Positions 1 to 7,428 of a stretch of 26,459 nucleotides of DNA are shown here, piece after piece. Source of the stretch: an uncultured Oscillibacter sp. (GTDB lineage Bacteria; Bacillota; Clostridia; Oscillospirales; Oscillospiraceae); contig CAAGJQ010000167.1 of NCBI GenBank assembly GCA_900770295.1, positions 1 to 26,459 on the forward strand, written 5' to 3'. Position numbers and translations under genes: made by a program. A model generated the notes under the pieces. The model made no database searches and was not told where the DNA came from. It worked only from the letters and a program-made list of their open reading frames with translations. Positions within the stretch are counted from its first letter, which is position 1. The number at the start of each line of letters is the position of its first letter.

Positions 1-390
1 GTGTTTACAAGTTTCAGCAAGAGGGGCCCCCGCGAAAACCCAGCGCAGCGGTTTTCGTGGGGAGAGGACGAGCATCGGAATGAGTGAGCTTTCGGCGTAA
101 GGCGAAAGCGAGGGATATGGAGATTGCGAGGACGAGGGCCCGCGCCCAACGCTGACGCCGATTCAACCTCCCAGGGTCTCTTGCTGGGACCCCCGTATCA
201 TAAGCAAATAAGGCACACCGTGCCGTTTTGCGCCAAAGCGTTTTCTTTTCCACCGCTGCGGCGGCGACTGAAGGTGAATTGCCCCGCAGGGGCAAGAGAA
301 GCCCCTCTGGAGGGTTTCTTTGACGCTGTCAAAGAAAAGTGGGGGCCGCGTCCCCCGTATATCCCCAGTCTGGGGAATATGCAAAAACCA
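1..390. repeat. Palindrome-dense non-coding region
   Basis: No reading frame here has a ribosome binding site or recognisable product. The stretch holds a series of inverted repeats. Positions 27-40 pair with 50-62 (CGAAAACC with GGTTTTCG, then CCCC with GGGG). Positions 88-94 pair with 103-109 (GCTTTCG/CGAAAGC). Positions 315-324 pair with 328-337 (TTTCTTTGAC/GTCAAAGAAA, 3-nt loop). Positions 341-345 pair with 352-356 (G5/C5), and 363-368 with 370-375 (CCCCAG/CTGGGG). Such density suggests a composite of dispersed intergenic repeats or a structured RNA. Only one copy is visible, so repeat status is inference. Confidence 0.4.
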
Positions 391-415
391 GGGGCGGCGA
401 CGCGGTCGCCGCCCC
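383..415 (-). terminator. Intrinsic terminator of the infB operon
   Basis: Positions 391-401 and 405-415 form a perfect 11-bp GC-rich stem (GGGGCGGCGAC / GTCGCCGCCCC) with a 3-nt loop. Read on the minus strand the hairpin is followed by TGG and then five T (387-383). It lies 11 nt beyond the stop codon of the second infB 3' end (427-429), which suggests it was the original terminator of that copy. No comparable hairpin plus T-run lies between the intact infB stop and this site, so it probably ends the whole operon. Confidence 0.8.
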
Positions 416-426
416 TATTGTGTGCA

Positions 427-472
427 TTACTGAGGAATTTCCTCCATAGTGAAGCCCTCGATAATGCCGCCC
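427..472 (-). pseudogene. Second, diverged copy of the infB 3' end
   Basis: Read on the minus strand this encodes GGIIEGFTMEEIPQ and a TAA stop. It matches the last codons of intact infB (644-689), which read GDIIEGFTMEEIPQ. Over 45 bases I count four mismatches: three are synonymous (Ile, Phe and Thr codons) and one changes Asp to Gly; the last 21 bases are identical. The excess of synonymous change suggests this tail diverged while part of a functional infB, for example by recombination with a related allele, rather than decaying in place. Homology stops upstream of about 473. The terminator at 383-415 follows directly. Confidence 0.8.
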
Positions 473-477
473 TTCCC

Positions 478-599
478 ATGAAAACAGGGTTTTCATAGGG
501 CCCCGATTGAAAATCCTCGGCAGGCAAAGCCCGCCTCCGGCAAGGTTTCGCTTCGCGAAACGCTTGTACCCGCTGACGCGGGGAGCCGCCTTGCGGCTC
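478..599. repeat. Small palindromes between the two infB ends
   Basis: The ~170 bp separating the intact infB stop from its partial copy contains perfect short inverted repeats: 478-485/489-496 (ATGAAAAC/GTTTTCAT) and 583-589/593-599 (GAGCCGC/GCGGCTC), plus TTTCG/CGAAA at 546-559. None is followed by a T-run, so they do not look like terminators. I see no coding sequence. The segment may be an inserted repeat or recombination scar. Confidence 0.4.
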
Positions 600-643
600 A
601 GGAAGGCGACGGACGGCATGGAGGGAAGAACAGGCGGCTGCGA

Positions 644-3055
644 TTACTGAGGAATTTCCTCCATGGTAAAGCCCTCGATGATGTCGCCTTCCTTGATGTC
701 GTTGAACTTCTCAACCGTCAGGCCGCACTCAAAGCGCTGGACGACCTCCTTGGCGTCGTCCTTGAACCGCTTCAGGGAGGCCAGAGCGCCCTCGTGGATG
801 ACGATGCCGTCGCGGACCACACGGACGGAGCAGGCCCGGACAATCTTGCCGTCCTGGACATAGCAGCCGGCCACGGTGCCCACGCCGGAGACCTTGTAGG
901 TCTGGCGGACCTCCGCGTGGCCCAGAACGACCTCGCGGTACTTGGGCGCCAGCATGCCCTTCATGGCGGCCTCGATCTCGTCGATGCAGTCGTAAATGAC
1001 GCGGTACATCCGCATATCCACGTTCTGCCGCGCCGCGCCGTCCCGGGCGGCGGCGTCGGGCCGGACGTTGAAGCCCACGATGATGGCGTTGGAGGAGGCG
1101 GCCAGCATGACGTCGGACTCGTTGATGGCGCCCACGCCGCCGTGGATGACACGGACGTTGACCTCGTCGTTGGAGAGCTTCTCCAGAGACGCTTTCACGG
1201 CCTCCACAGAGCCCTGGACGTCGGCCTTGACGATCAGGGCCAGCTCCTTGCGCTCGCCGGCCTGAATCTGGTCGAACAGGTTCTCCAGGGACACTTTCTG
1301 CAGCGGCGCGGCGGCCTTGGCCTTCTCCTCGGCCTTGCGCTGCTCCACCAGCTCCCGGGCCATGCGCTCGTCGGCCACGGCGAAGAAGGGGCTGCCGGCG
1401 GAGGGGGCCTCGCTGAGGCCGGCGATCTCCACGGGCACGGAGGGACCGGCCTCGGTCAGGCGGTTGCCCTTGTAGTCCAGCATGGTGCGGACACGGCCCA
1501 CGGCGGTGCCGGCGATGATGATGTCGCCCTGCTTCAGGGTGCCGTTCTGGACCAGCAGCGTGGCCACGGGGCCCCGGCCCTTGTCCAGACGGGCCTCGAT
1601 AACGGTGCCCTGTCCGGCGCGGTTGGGGTTGGCCTTCAGCTCCTGGATCTCAGCCAGCAGCACCAGGTTCTCCAGCAGGTTGTCGATGCCGATGTTCTTC
1701 TTGGCGGAGATTTTGCAGCAGATGGTCTCGCCGCCCCACTCCTCGGGCACCAGGCCGTACTCGGTCAGCTGCTGGAGGACCCGGTCGGGGTTGGCGTTTT
1801 CCTTATCGATCTTGTTGATGGCCACAATGATGGGGATGTTGGCGGCCTTGGCGTGGTTGATGGACTCCACGGTCTGGGGCATGATGCCGTCATCCGCCGC
1901 CACCATCAGAATGGCGATATCGGTGATCATGGCGCCGCGGGCACGCATGGAGGTGAAAGCCTCGTGGCCCGGGGTGTCCAGGAAGGTGATGGGCTTGCCG
2001 TTGATCTGCACCTGATAGGCGCCGATGTGCTGGGTGATGCCGCCGGCCTCGCCCGCGGCCACGTTGGTGTTCCGCACGGCGTCCAGCAGGGAGGTCTTGC
2101 CGTGGTCGACGTGGCCCATGACCACGACGACGGGGGCACGGGGCACCAGGTCCTCGGCCTTGTCCTCGGAGACGTCGATCAGCTTCTCCTCGATGGTGAC
2201 GACAACTTCCTTCTCCACCTTGCAGCCCATCTCCTCGGCGATGATGGCGGCGGTGTCGAAGTCGATCATCTGGGAGAGGGAGGCCATGACGCCGTTCTTC
2301 ATCAGGCACTTGACCACCTCGGCGCCGGTCTTTTTCATGCGGCTGGCCAGCTCGCCGACAGAGATCTCGTCGGGGATCTGGACCTTGACGGGGGCCTTCT
2401 TGGCGATCTCCAGCTGGAGCTTGCGCATCTTCTCGGCCTCATCCTGTTTGCGCTTGTTGGAGAAGGTCATGTTGCCCTTGCGCTGGTTGTTGCGGAACTT
2501 CTCCTTGCCGCCCTTCTGCTGCATGCGCTGGCCCCGCTCGCCGCCCAGGTCCTCCAGGCGCTCGTCGTACTTGGCCAGATTCACGTCGCCGCCCTTGCGG
2601 GTGTCCACGATCTTCTTCTGGGGCACGCGGGTGGTGGGCTGCTGCACGGCGGGCTTCGCCTGCTGCTGGGCAGGCGCGCCCTGTCTGGGAGCACCCTGCT
2701 GGGCGGGTCTACCGCTCTGCTGGGCGGGTCTGGCGCCGCCCTGCTGGCCGGAAGCCGCCTGCTGGGGCTTTGCCCCGGGCTTGCCGGGATTCTGCTGCGC
2801 GGGAGCGGCAGCGGGTTTTGCGGGAGCGGCTTGCTGGGGCTTTGCCGGCTGGACGTCGTCATAGATGGCCTGAATGCTGGAGACCTGGTTGTGCTGGGTC
2901 AGATAGTCGAAGATCACAGACAGCTCGTGATCCGTCAGCACCTGCATGTGGTTTTTCGGCGCGGCCACATACTTGGTCAGAATTTCGGTAATGGTCTTGG
3001 TGGGCAGGTTGAAGTCCTTTGCCACCTCATGGACCCTGTATTTCTCGATACCCAA
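644..3055 (-). CDS. infB: Translation initiation factor IF-2
   Basis: Cytosolic GTPase that places initiator fMet-tRNA on the 30S subunit and promotes 50S joining. From the chosen start the protein has 803 residues. It has an N-terminal IF2N helix-turn (KYRVHEVAKDF), a low-complexity Pro/Ala/Gln linker (about 70-145), a basic stretch, a second IF2N-like segment (about 224-290), then the G domain: G1 GHVDHGKT (314-321), G3 DTPGHE, G4 NKID. Beta-barrel and C-terminal domains follow, ending EEIPQ. I chose a TTG start at 3055 because GAGGTG (3062-3067) lies six bases upstream and the protein then opens just before the conserved KYRVHEV block; an upstream ATG at 3103 adds 16 non-conserved residues and lacks a site. 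Last gene of rimP-nusA-rnpM-ylxQ-infB, 61 bp after ylxQ. Confidence 0.97.
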   Translation of the reverse strand: MGIEKYRVHEVAKDFNLPTKTITEILTKYVAAPKNHMQVLTDHELSVIFDYLTQHNQVSSIQAIYDDVQPAKPQQAAPAKPAAAPAQQNPGKPGAKPQQAASGQQGGARPAQQSGRPAQQGAPRQGAPAQQQAKPAVQQPTTRVPQKKIVDTRKGGDVNLAKYDERLEDLGGERGQRMQQKGGKEKFRNNQRKGNMTFSNKRKQDEAEKMRKLQLEIAKKAPVKVQIPDEISVGELASRMKKTGAEVVKCLMKNGVMASLSQMIDFDTAAIIAEEMGCKVEKEVVVTIEEKLIDVSEDKAEDLVPRAPVVVVMGHVDHGKTSLLDAVRNTNVAAGEAGGITQHIGAYQVQINGKPITFLDTPGHEAFTSMRARGAMITDIAILMVAADDGIMPQTVESINHAKAANIPIIVAINKIDKENANPDRVLQQLTEYGLVPEEWGGETICCKISAKKNIGIDNLLENLVLLAEIQELKANPNRAGQGTVIEARLDKGRGPVATLLVQNGTLKQGDIIIAGTAVGRVRTMLDYKGNRLTEAGPSVPVEIAGLSEAPSAGSPFFAVADERMARELVEQRKAEEKAKAAAPLQKVSLENLFDQIQAGERKELALIVKADVQGSVEAVKASLEKLSNDEVNVRVIHGGVGAINESDVMLAASSNAIIVGFNVRPDAAARDGAARQNVDMRMYRVIYDCIDEIEAAMKGMLAPKYREVVLGHAEVRQTYKVSGVGTVAGCYVQDGKIVRACSVRVVRDGIVIHEGALASLKRFKDDAKEVVQRFECGLTVEKFNDIKEGDIIEGFTMEEIPQ

Positions 3056-3061
3056 TAAAAA

Positions 3062-3067
3062 CACCTC
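3062..3067 (-). promoter_or_regulatory. Ribosome binding site deciding the infB TTG start
   Basis: GAGGTG on the minus strand, followed by six bases and TTG (3055-3053). It is the only good Shine-Dalgarno match near the beginning of infB and supports TTG rather than the ATG at 3103. Confidence 0.65.
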
Positions 3068-3116
3068 GTTATGCTCCAACCCGAGGGCTGGGAAATTTTT
3101 CAATCAGTCAATGCGC

Positions 3117-3746
3117 TCAGGACTCTTTTTTGCGGAAGGAGCCCTTGCCCTTTTTCACCGGGCGGCTGTGCGCATAGGGATTTGGCTTTGCCCTCGGTTT
3201 GGGGCGGTTTCCCTTGGAGGGACGGGATTTCGGCTTGCTGCCGGAGGAACTGCCGGCGATCCGGGACCGCACGGCTTTGGGCGGCGGGGCCTCCTCCGGA
3301 GGGGGGACTTTTTTCACGCGCTTTTTGCCCTGGCGGAGATTTTTCTCGTGGGCCAGCTGCTCGGCTCTGCGCTCGGCGGCCCGCTGGGCCTTCACGTCCA
3401 GCCGGGCGGCGGATTCCTCGTACCGGGCCGGGTCCAGCTCCGCCAGACGGCGGGCCACGGCGGCGGCCAGACCGATGTCGGTGATGGCGGCCACCGCCAC
3501 GGAGGTGCGGCCCAGTGCCCGGCCCAGCTCCTCCTTGGTGAAGGGGACCCGCAGCCACATGCACTGTCCCTCGTCGGCGAAGTGCTCGATCCGGCGGCGG
3601 GTGTTGTCCGCCGCATCGGAGGCCAGCAGGAGCACCCGGGCGTCCCGGGCGCGGGCGACGCCCTCCACGGGCTCCTCGCCCATCACCAGCCGTCCGCCCC
3701 GCAGAGCCAGGCCCAGCAGGGAGAGGATGTTGTCACGGCTGTCCAT
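3117..3746 (-). CDS. ylxQ: L7Ae-family RNA-binding protein YlxQ with long basic tail
   Basis: The first ~100 residues (from MDSRDNILSLLG) match the L7Ae/YlxQ ribosomal-protein-like fold: GLALRGGRLVMGEE, VLLLASDAADNTRRR and a late VAITDIGLAAA-type segment. These proteins bind kink-turn-like RNA. The usual family member is about 100 residues, but this one is 209: after the fold comes an alanine/glutamate-rich helix and then a tail very rich in Lys, Arg, Pro and Ser, probably disordered and RNA-binding. The start at 3746 follows GGGAGG and overlaps the end of rnpM by 14 bp; an ATG at 3779 is inside rnpM and less likely. Exact role is unknown in the family. Confidence 0.85.
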   Translation of the reverse strand: MDSRDNILSLLGLALRGGRLVMGEEPVEGVARARDARVLLLASDAADNTRRRIEHFADEGQCMWLRVPFTKEELGRALGRTSVAVAAITDIGLAAAVARRLAELDPARYEESAARLDVKAQRAAERRAEQLAHEKNLRQGKKRVKKVPPPEEAPPPKAVRSRIAGSSSGSKPKSRPSKGNRPKPRAKPNPYAHSRPVKKGKGSFRKKES

Positions 3747-4014
3747 CGGCACCTCCCAGTTCTGCCTCCATGGCGTCATAGACCTCCGGCGGGATGGCCA
3801 TCTCGAAGGCCCGCTCCAGCGCCCGGGATTTCCGGGCCTTTTTCAGGCACTCCACGTCATGACACACATAGGCGCCCCGTCCGGGCTTCTTTCCGCCGAA
3901 GTCCAGGCTGACGGTCCCCTCAGGGGACTTCACCACACGGAGCAGGGATTTTTTATCTTTCATCTCACGGCAGCCCACACACTGCCGCTGGGGGATTTTT
4001 TTCACTTTCGGCAT
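3733..4014 (-). CDS. rnpM: RnpM/YlxR (DUF448) RNA-binding protein
   Basis: A 93-residue protein with the family hallmarks: RQCVGCREMKDKKSLLRVV near the N-terminus, GRGAYVCHD (central GRGAY motif) and a helical end with CLKKARKSRALERAF. Family members lie between nusA and ylxQ in Firmicutes; the Bacillus subtilis protein has been reported to bind RNase P RNA and modulate RNase P. The ATG at 4014 follows AAAGGCGG. It starts 24 bp after nusA and overlaps ylxQ by 14 bp, so translation is probably coupled. Confidence 0.93.
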   Translation of the reverse strand: MPKVKKIPQRQCVGCREMKDKKSLLRVVKSPEGTVSLDFGGKKPGRGAYVCHDVECLKKARKSRALERAFEMAIPPEVYDAMEAELGGADGQP

Positions 4015-4038
4015 GGGTCAGACCGCCTTTCTGTCCGC

Positions 4039-5196
4039 TTATTCCTCGGGGATCTCGACCTCGTCGATGATCTCCACGTTGTCCTCGTCCACACCCTCCT
4101 CGGGGTCCTTGTAGCTCTGGGGCTTGATGTCGATCTTGTAGCCGGTCAGGCGGGCGGCCAGGCGGGCGTTCTGGCCCTCCTTGCCGATGGCCAAGGACAG
4201 CTGGTCGTCGGGGACGATGACGCGGCAGGCCTTGCCCTCGTCGGCCATCCAGACGTCCACCACGTCGGCGGGCGCCAGGGCGGCGGCGATGAACTGGGCG
4301 GGGTCCTCGCTGTACTTGATGATGTCGATCTTCTCGCCCCGCAGCTCCTCCACGATGTTGCCGACCCGCTGGCCCTTGGGGCCCACGCAGGCGCCGATGG
4401 GGTCCACGTTCTCGTCGTTGGACCACACGGCCATCTTGGTGCGGCTGCCGGCCTCACGGGCGATGGACTTCACCTCCACGGTGCCGTCGTAAATTTCGGG
4501 CACCTCCAGCTCGAACAGGCGCTTGACCAGACCGGGATGGGTCCGGGAGATCAGAATCTGGGGGCCGCGGGTGGAGCGGCGGACGTCCACCACGTACACC
4601 TTGACGTGCATGCCCTCCTCCATGGCCTCGCCGGGGACCTGCTCGCCGCTCATCAGCAGCGCCTCGGTGGACTCGGTGCCGGTGCCGATGCGCAGGGACA
4701 CGTTGCCGTTCCGGGGGTCGATGCGGGTGACCACGCCGGTCAAAATCTCATGCTGCTTGGAGTTGAACTCGTCGTACACCTGGCCCCGCTCGGCCTCCCG
4801 CAGACCCTGGATGATGACCTGCTTGCCGTTGCCGGCGGCGATGCGGCCGAACTCCGTGTTGTCCACGGGGATATTGACGATGTCGCCGATCTCGTACTTG
4901 GCGGAGAGGGCCTTGGCCTCGGCCAGCGTCATCTCGTTGGCGGGGTCCACATAGTCCTCCTCGTCCACCACGTTCTTCTGGACGAACATCTTCAGTGTCC
5001 GATGCTCCTCGTCCACATCCACGATGACGTTCTCCACGCCGTCGTGGTCCCGCTTGTAGGCGGTGGTGATGGCCTGAATGATCTTGTCCATCATAAAGGA
5101 CTGGGGGATGTTGCGCTCCTTTTCCAGCAGCTCCAGCGCGGCAAAGATCTCCGCGGGGTTCATGCCGGCGGGTTCTTTCTGCTTCTTGCCTCTCAT
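4039..5196 (-). CDS. nusA: Transcription termination/antitermination protein NusA
   Basis: Binds RNA polymerase and nascent RNA, and modulates pausing, intrinsic termination and antitermination. At 385 residues it has the short Firmicutes architecture without the C-terminal acidic repeats of enterobacteria. It has an N-terminal polymerase-binding domain (AEIFAALELLEKERNIP), an S1 domain (ILTGVVTRIDPRNGNVSLRIG), then two KH domains with IGACVGPKGQRV and LAIGKEGQNARLAARLTGYKIDI. A short acidic end (VEIIDEVEIPEE) closes the protein. The start at 5196 is preceded by AAGGAG with a nine-base spacer; an internal ATG at 5163 has a poor site. It follows rimP by 60 bp. Confidence 0.97.
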   Translation of the reverse strand: MRGKKQKEPAGMNPAEIFAALELLEKERNIPQSFMMDKIIQAITTAYKRDHDGVENVIVDVDEEHRTLKMFVQKNVVDEEDYVDPANEMTLAEAKALSAKYEIGDIVNIPVDNTEFGRIAAGNGKQVIIQGLREAERGQVYDEFNSKQHEILTGVVTRIDPRNGNVSLRIGTGTESTEALLMSGEQVPGEAMEEGMHVKVYVVDVRRSTRGPQILISRTHPGLVKRLFELEVPEIYDGTVEVKSIAREAGSRTKMAVWSNDENVDPIGACVGPKGQRVGNIVEELRGEKIDIIKYSEDPAQFIAAALAPADVVDVWMADEGKACRVIVPDDQLSLAIGKEGQNARLAARLTGYKIDIKPQSYKDPEEGVDEDNVEIIDEVEIPEE

Positions 5197-5256
5197 GGGT
5201 CGATTCTCCTTACTCTTGTAAAATACGTCTTTTTTGACAGAAATATAGATACCTGA

Positions 5257-5718
5257 TTAAAATTCCACCCGCAGGCGGACCAGGGCCACGTCCTTCTTCT
5301 CAAAGGTCATGTCCTGCCTGCCTACGGTGACGGTGACGGCGCCGGTGGCCTCGTCATAGGCGGCGAGGGTGCCGGCGAACTCCTTCCGGCCATCCTGATT
5401 GCGGTACAGCTTCACCAGGACGGGGCTGCCCAGAAACCGCTGGAAGTCGGAGGGCCGCTTCAGCGCCCGCTCGGCGCCGGCGGAGCCCACCTCCAGGGTA
5501 TAGCTGCCCTCGATGGGGTCCACCTCGTCCAGGAGGTCGCTGAGCTTCCGGGACACGTTCTCGCAGTCCAGGATGTCCACGCCGCCCTCCTTGTCCAGAA
5601 GGACCCGGAGATACCAGGTGCCGGCCTCCTTGACGTACTCCACGTCCCAGAGGGTGCAGCCGGCCTCCGCGATGGCGGGAGCCGCCAGCTCGGCGGTCAG
5701 TTCCGTGATCTTTTTCAT
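5257..5718 (-). CDS. rimP: Ribosome maturation factor RimP
   Basis: Assists maturation of the 30S subunit. The 153-residue protein has the RimP N-terminal fold (LWDVEYVKEAGTWYLRVLLDKEGGVDILDCENVSR), the conserved LEVGSAGAERALKRPSDF segment (most homologs have SPG-x-ERPL, so the Pro is replaced by Ala here) and a C-terminal SH3-like domain ending LVRLRVEF. The start at 5718 has AGGGAG seven bases upstream. The frame stays open for 47 more codons, but that part is the promoter and leader. First gene of the operon. Confidence 0.95.
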   Translation of the reverse strand: MKKITELTAELAAPAIAEAGCTLWDVEYVKEAGTWYLRVLLDKEGGVDILDCENVSRKLSDLLDEVDPIEGSYTLEVGSAGAERALKRPSDFQRFLGSPVLVKLYRNQDGRKEFAGTLAAYDEATGAVTVTVGRQDMTFEKKDVALVRLRVEF

Positions 5719-5777
5719 GGGATCGCTCCCTTCGTTTGACAGATTTTTCAAATTTTGCACAGGGGAAAAAGGCCAAG

Positions 5778-5804
5778 AAAAAGAGCGGACCGTTTGGCCC
5801 ACTC
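5778..5804 (-). terminator. Leader hairpin with U-tract before rimP (candidate attenuator)
   Basis: On the minus strand, positions 5804-5783 read GAGTGGGCC AAAC GGTCCGCTC, a nine-pair stem including two G-U pairs, followed by five T (5782-5778). It lies between the rimP promoter and the rimP start, so it has the form of an intrinsic terminator inside the leader. Since the operon encodes NusA, autoregulation by controlled termination is plausible but inferred. It could also stop read-through from znuB, which has no terminator of its own. Confidence 0.6.
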
Positions 5805-5830
5805 CGTAACTTACACGTTCTAACATATGC

Positions 5831-5859
5831 AATATATCACAGACTATGAGAAAGTGCAA
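5831..5859 (-). promoter_or_regulatory. Sigma-A promoter of the rimP-infB operon
   Basis: On the minus strand TTGCAC (5859-5854), a 17-base spacer and TATATT (5836-5831) form a near-consensus vegetative promoter in a local AT-rich patch. The predicted RNA starts near 5824 and has a leader of about 105 nt that contains the hairpin at 5783-5804. Confidence 0.75.
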
Positions 5860-5902
5860 GTCTTTTCTTTTATTTATATAAGAGTATTTCCGGCCTCCCC
5901 GC

Positions 5903-6718
5903 TCAGCGCCGGACAGCCAGCGCCCGGAGCAGGCAGGAGAGCAGGAACATGGCCAGGTCCACGGCCACCACGGTGGCGCCCACGGGGGTGGACAGGGTGA
6001 AGGAGATGGTCAGCCCCGCGCAGAAGCAGGCCACGGAGGTGACGGCGGCGCAGAGGATGACGCCCCGGAAGCTCTTGAACAGCCGCATGGCGGTGAGGGC
6101 GGGGAAGATGACCAGGGAGGAGATCAGCATGGCGCCCATCATCCGCATGCCCAGGACGATGGTCAGGGCCGTCAGGATGGCCAGCAGGGTGTTGTAGCGG
6201 CCCACATTCAGGCCCGTGGCCCGGGAGAAGTTCTCGTCGAAGGTCACGGCGAAGAGCTTGTGATAAAAGAGCAGAAACAGCACCAGCACGGCGGCGCACA
6301 GCACCACGGACAGCGCCACGTCCGCCTTGGTCATGGCGAGCACGCTGCCGAACATGTAGTTGTCCACGTCCGTGGTCATACCGGTGGTGCGGGAGATGAC
6401 GAGGATGCCGATGGCGAGAGACGAGGCGCTCATGGCGGCGATGGCGGCGTCACTGTTCCAGTGGGGATTGTCCGCCACCCGCAGCAGGAGAAACGCCGCC
6501 GCGATGACCACCGGGATGGAGAAGTACAGCGGCGTGACGCCCAGGGCCACGGCGATGGCCAGCGCGCCGAAGGACACGTGGGAGAGGCCGTCGCCGATCA
6601 TGGAGTACCGCTTCAAGACAAGGGATACCCCCAGCAGGGCGGCGCACAGGCTCACCAGCACGCCGGCGATCAGGGCCCGCTGCATGAAGGGGAAGGAAAA
6701 CATCTGTAAAACGCTCAT
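5903..6718 (-). CDS. znuB: Zinc ABC transporter permease (ZnuB/AdcB type)
   Basis: Membrane component of an ABC-3 family metal importer, 271 residues with about eight hydrophobic segments. Family features include FMQRALIAGVLVSLCAALLG, LVLKRYSMIGDGLSHVSFGA (the conserved G-D-x-L-S-H) and TALTIVLGMRMMGAMLISSL. Specificity for zinc rather than manganese is inferred from the Zur-type regulator in the same operon. The ATG at 6718 has AGGAGG seven bases upstream and overlaps the znuC stop by four bases (ATGA), so the pair is translationally coupled. No terminator is visible between its stop and the rimP promoter. Confidence 0.92.
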   Translation of the reverse strand: MSVLQMFSFPFMQRALIAGVLVSLCAALLGVSLVLKRYSMIGDGLSHVSFGALAIAVALGVTPLYFSIPVVIAAAFLLLRVADNPHWNSDAAIAAMSASSLAIGILVISRTTGMTTDVDNYMFGSVLAMTKADVALSVVLCAAVLVLFLLFYHKLFAVTFDENFSRATGLNVGRYNTLLAILTALTIVLGMRMMGAMLISSLVIFPALTAMRLFKSFRGVILCAAVTSVACFCAGLTISFTLSTPVGATVVAVDLAMFLLSCLLRALAVRR

Positions 6719-7428
6719 GGGTGGTCCTCCTGGAAACGGCGTCCCATGGGGGAGGCCAGATAGTCCGCCGGGGCGCCGAGGAAATACCCGGCGCGGCCGA
6801 TGTGCAGCACGGTCCGAGCGCTGCGGAGGGCGGCTTTCAGGTCGTGGGTCACCATGACCACCGCCATGCCCTCCTTCCGGTTCAGATAGGCCAGGGTCTT
6901 GTACAGGTCCTGGGCCGCGGCGGGGTCCAGGCCGGTGATGGGCTCGTCCAGGATCAGCAGGCGGCTGGCGGCGCACAGGGCCCGGGCCAGCAGCACCCGC
7001 TGCTGCTGCCCGCCGGACAGGTCCCGGTAACAGGCGTCCTTCAGCTCCAGGATGCCCAGCTTGCCCATGTTCATCAGGGCCTCGGACTTCTGGGCGGCGG
7101 AGTAGAAGAAATGCATGCCCTTCCGGTTCAGAAAGCCGGACAGGACCACCTCGAACACCGTGGCGGGGAAGTCCTTCTGGGCCTTGGTCTGCTGGGGCAG
7201 ATACCCCACGGCGCCCTTTTGCAGCTCCGGCGCCCGCCAGATCTCGCCGGACTGGGGCGGCAGCAGGCCCAGCAGGCCCCGCAGCAGGGTGGACTTGCCG
7301 GAGCCGTTGTCGCCCACGATGCAGAGGAAGTCCCCGGCCCGGATGGTCAGGTCCAGGTGGGTCAGGACGCTCTGGCCCTCGTAGCCCAGGGAGATGTCCT
7401 TGCAGACGATGAGTTCAGCAGACTCCAT
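6715..7428 (-). CDS. znuC: Zinc ABC transporter ATPase (ZnuC type)
   Basis: Cytosolic ATPase that powers ZnuB, 237 residues. It has Walker A GDNGSGKST, Q-loop YLPQQ, signature LSGGQQQR, Walker B LLILDEP, and the switch histidine in VMVTHDL. All ATPase motifs are intact. The start at 7428 follows AAAGGAGG with six bases between and overlaps the regulator gene by 14 bp. The cluster has no periplasmic/lipoprotein zinc-binding subunit (ZnuA), so the binding protein must be encoded elsewhere. Confidence 0.93.
   Translation of the reverse strand: MESAELIVCKDISLGYEGQSVLTHLDLTIRAGDFLCIVGDNGSGKSTLLRGLLGLLPPQSGEIWRAPELQKGAVGYLPQQTKAQKDFPATVFEVVLSGFLNRKGMHFFYSAAQKSEALMNMGKLGILELKDACYRDLSGGQQQRVLLARALCAASRLLILDEPITGLDPAAAQDLYKTLAYLNRKEGMAVVMVTHDLKAALRSARTVLHIGRAGYFLGAPADYLASPMGRRFQEDHP

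Noticed and set aside
1..500. Short overlapping frames of 70-125 codons left of infB
   Set aside because: They cross the terminator and palindromes, lack ribosome binding sites and show no family features.
794..3058. 754-codon open frame on the plus strand across infB
   Set aside because: Antisense shadow of infB; composition rich in Gly, Leu, Val, His and Asp from GC-rich codons read backwards, no ribosome binding site, no domain.
5719..5859. N-terminal extension of rimP by 47 codons
   Set aside because: The extension covers the promoter, hairpin and T-run; the ATG at 5718 has a good Shine-Dalgarno and begins the conserved protein.
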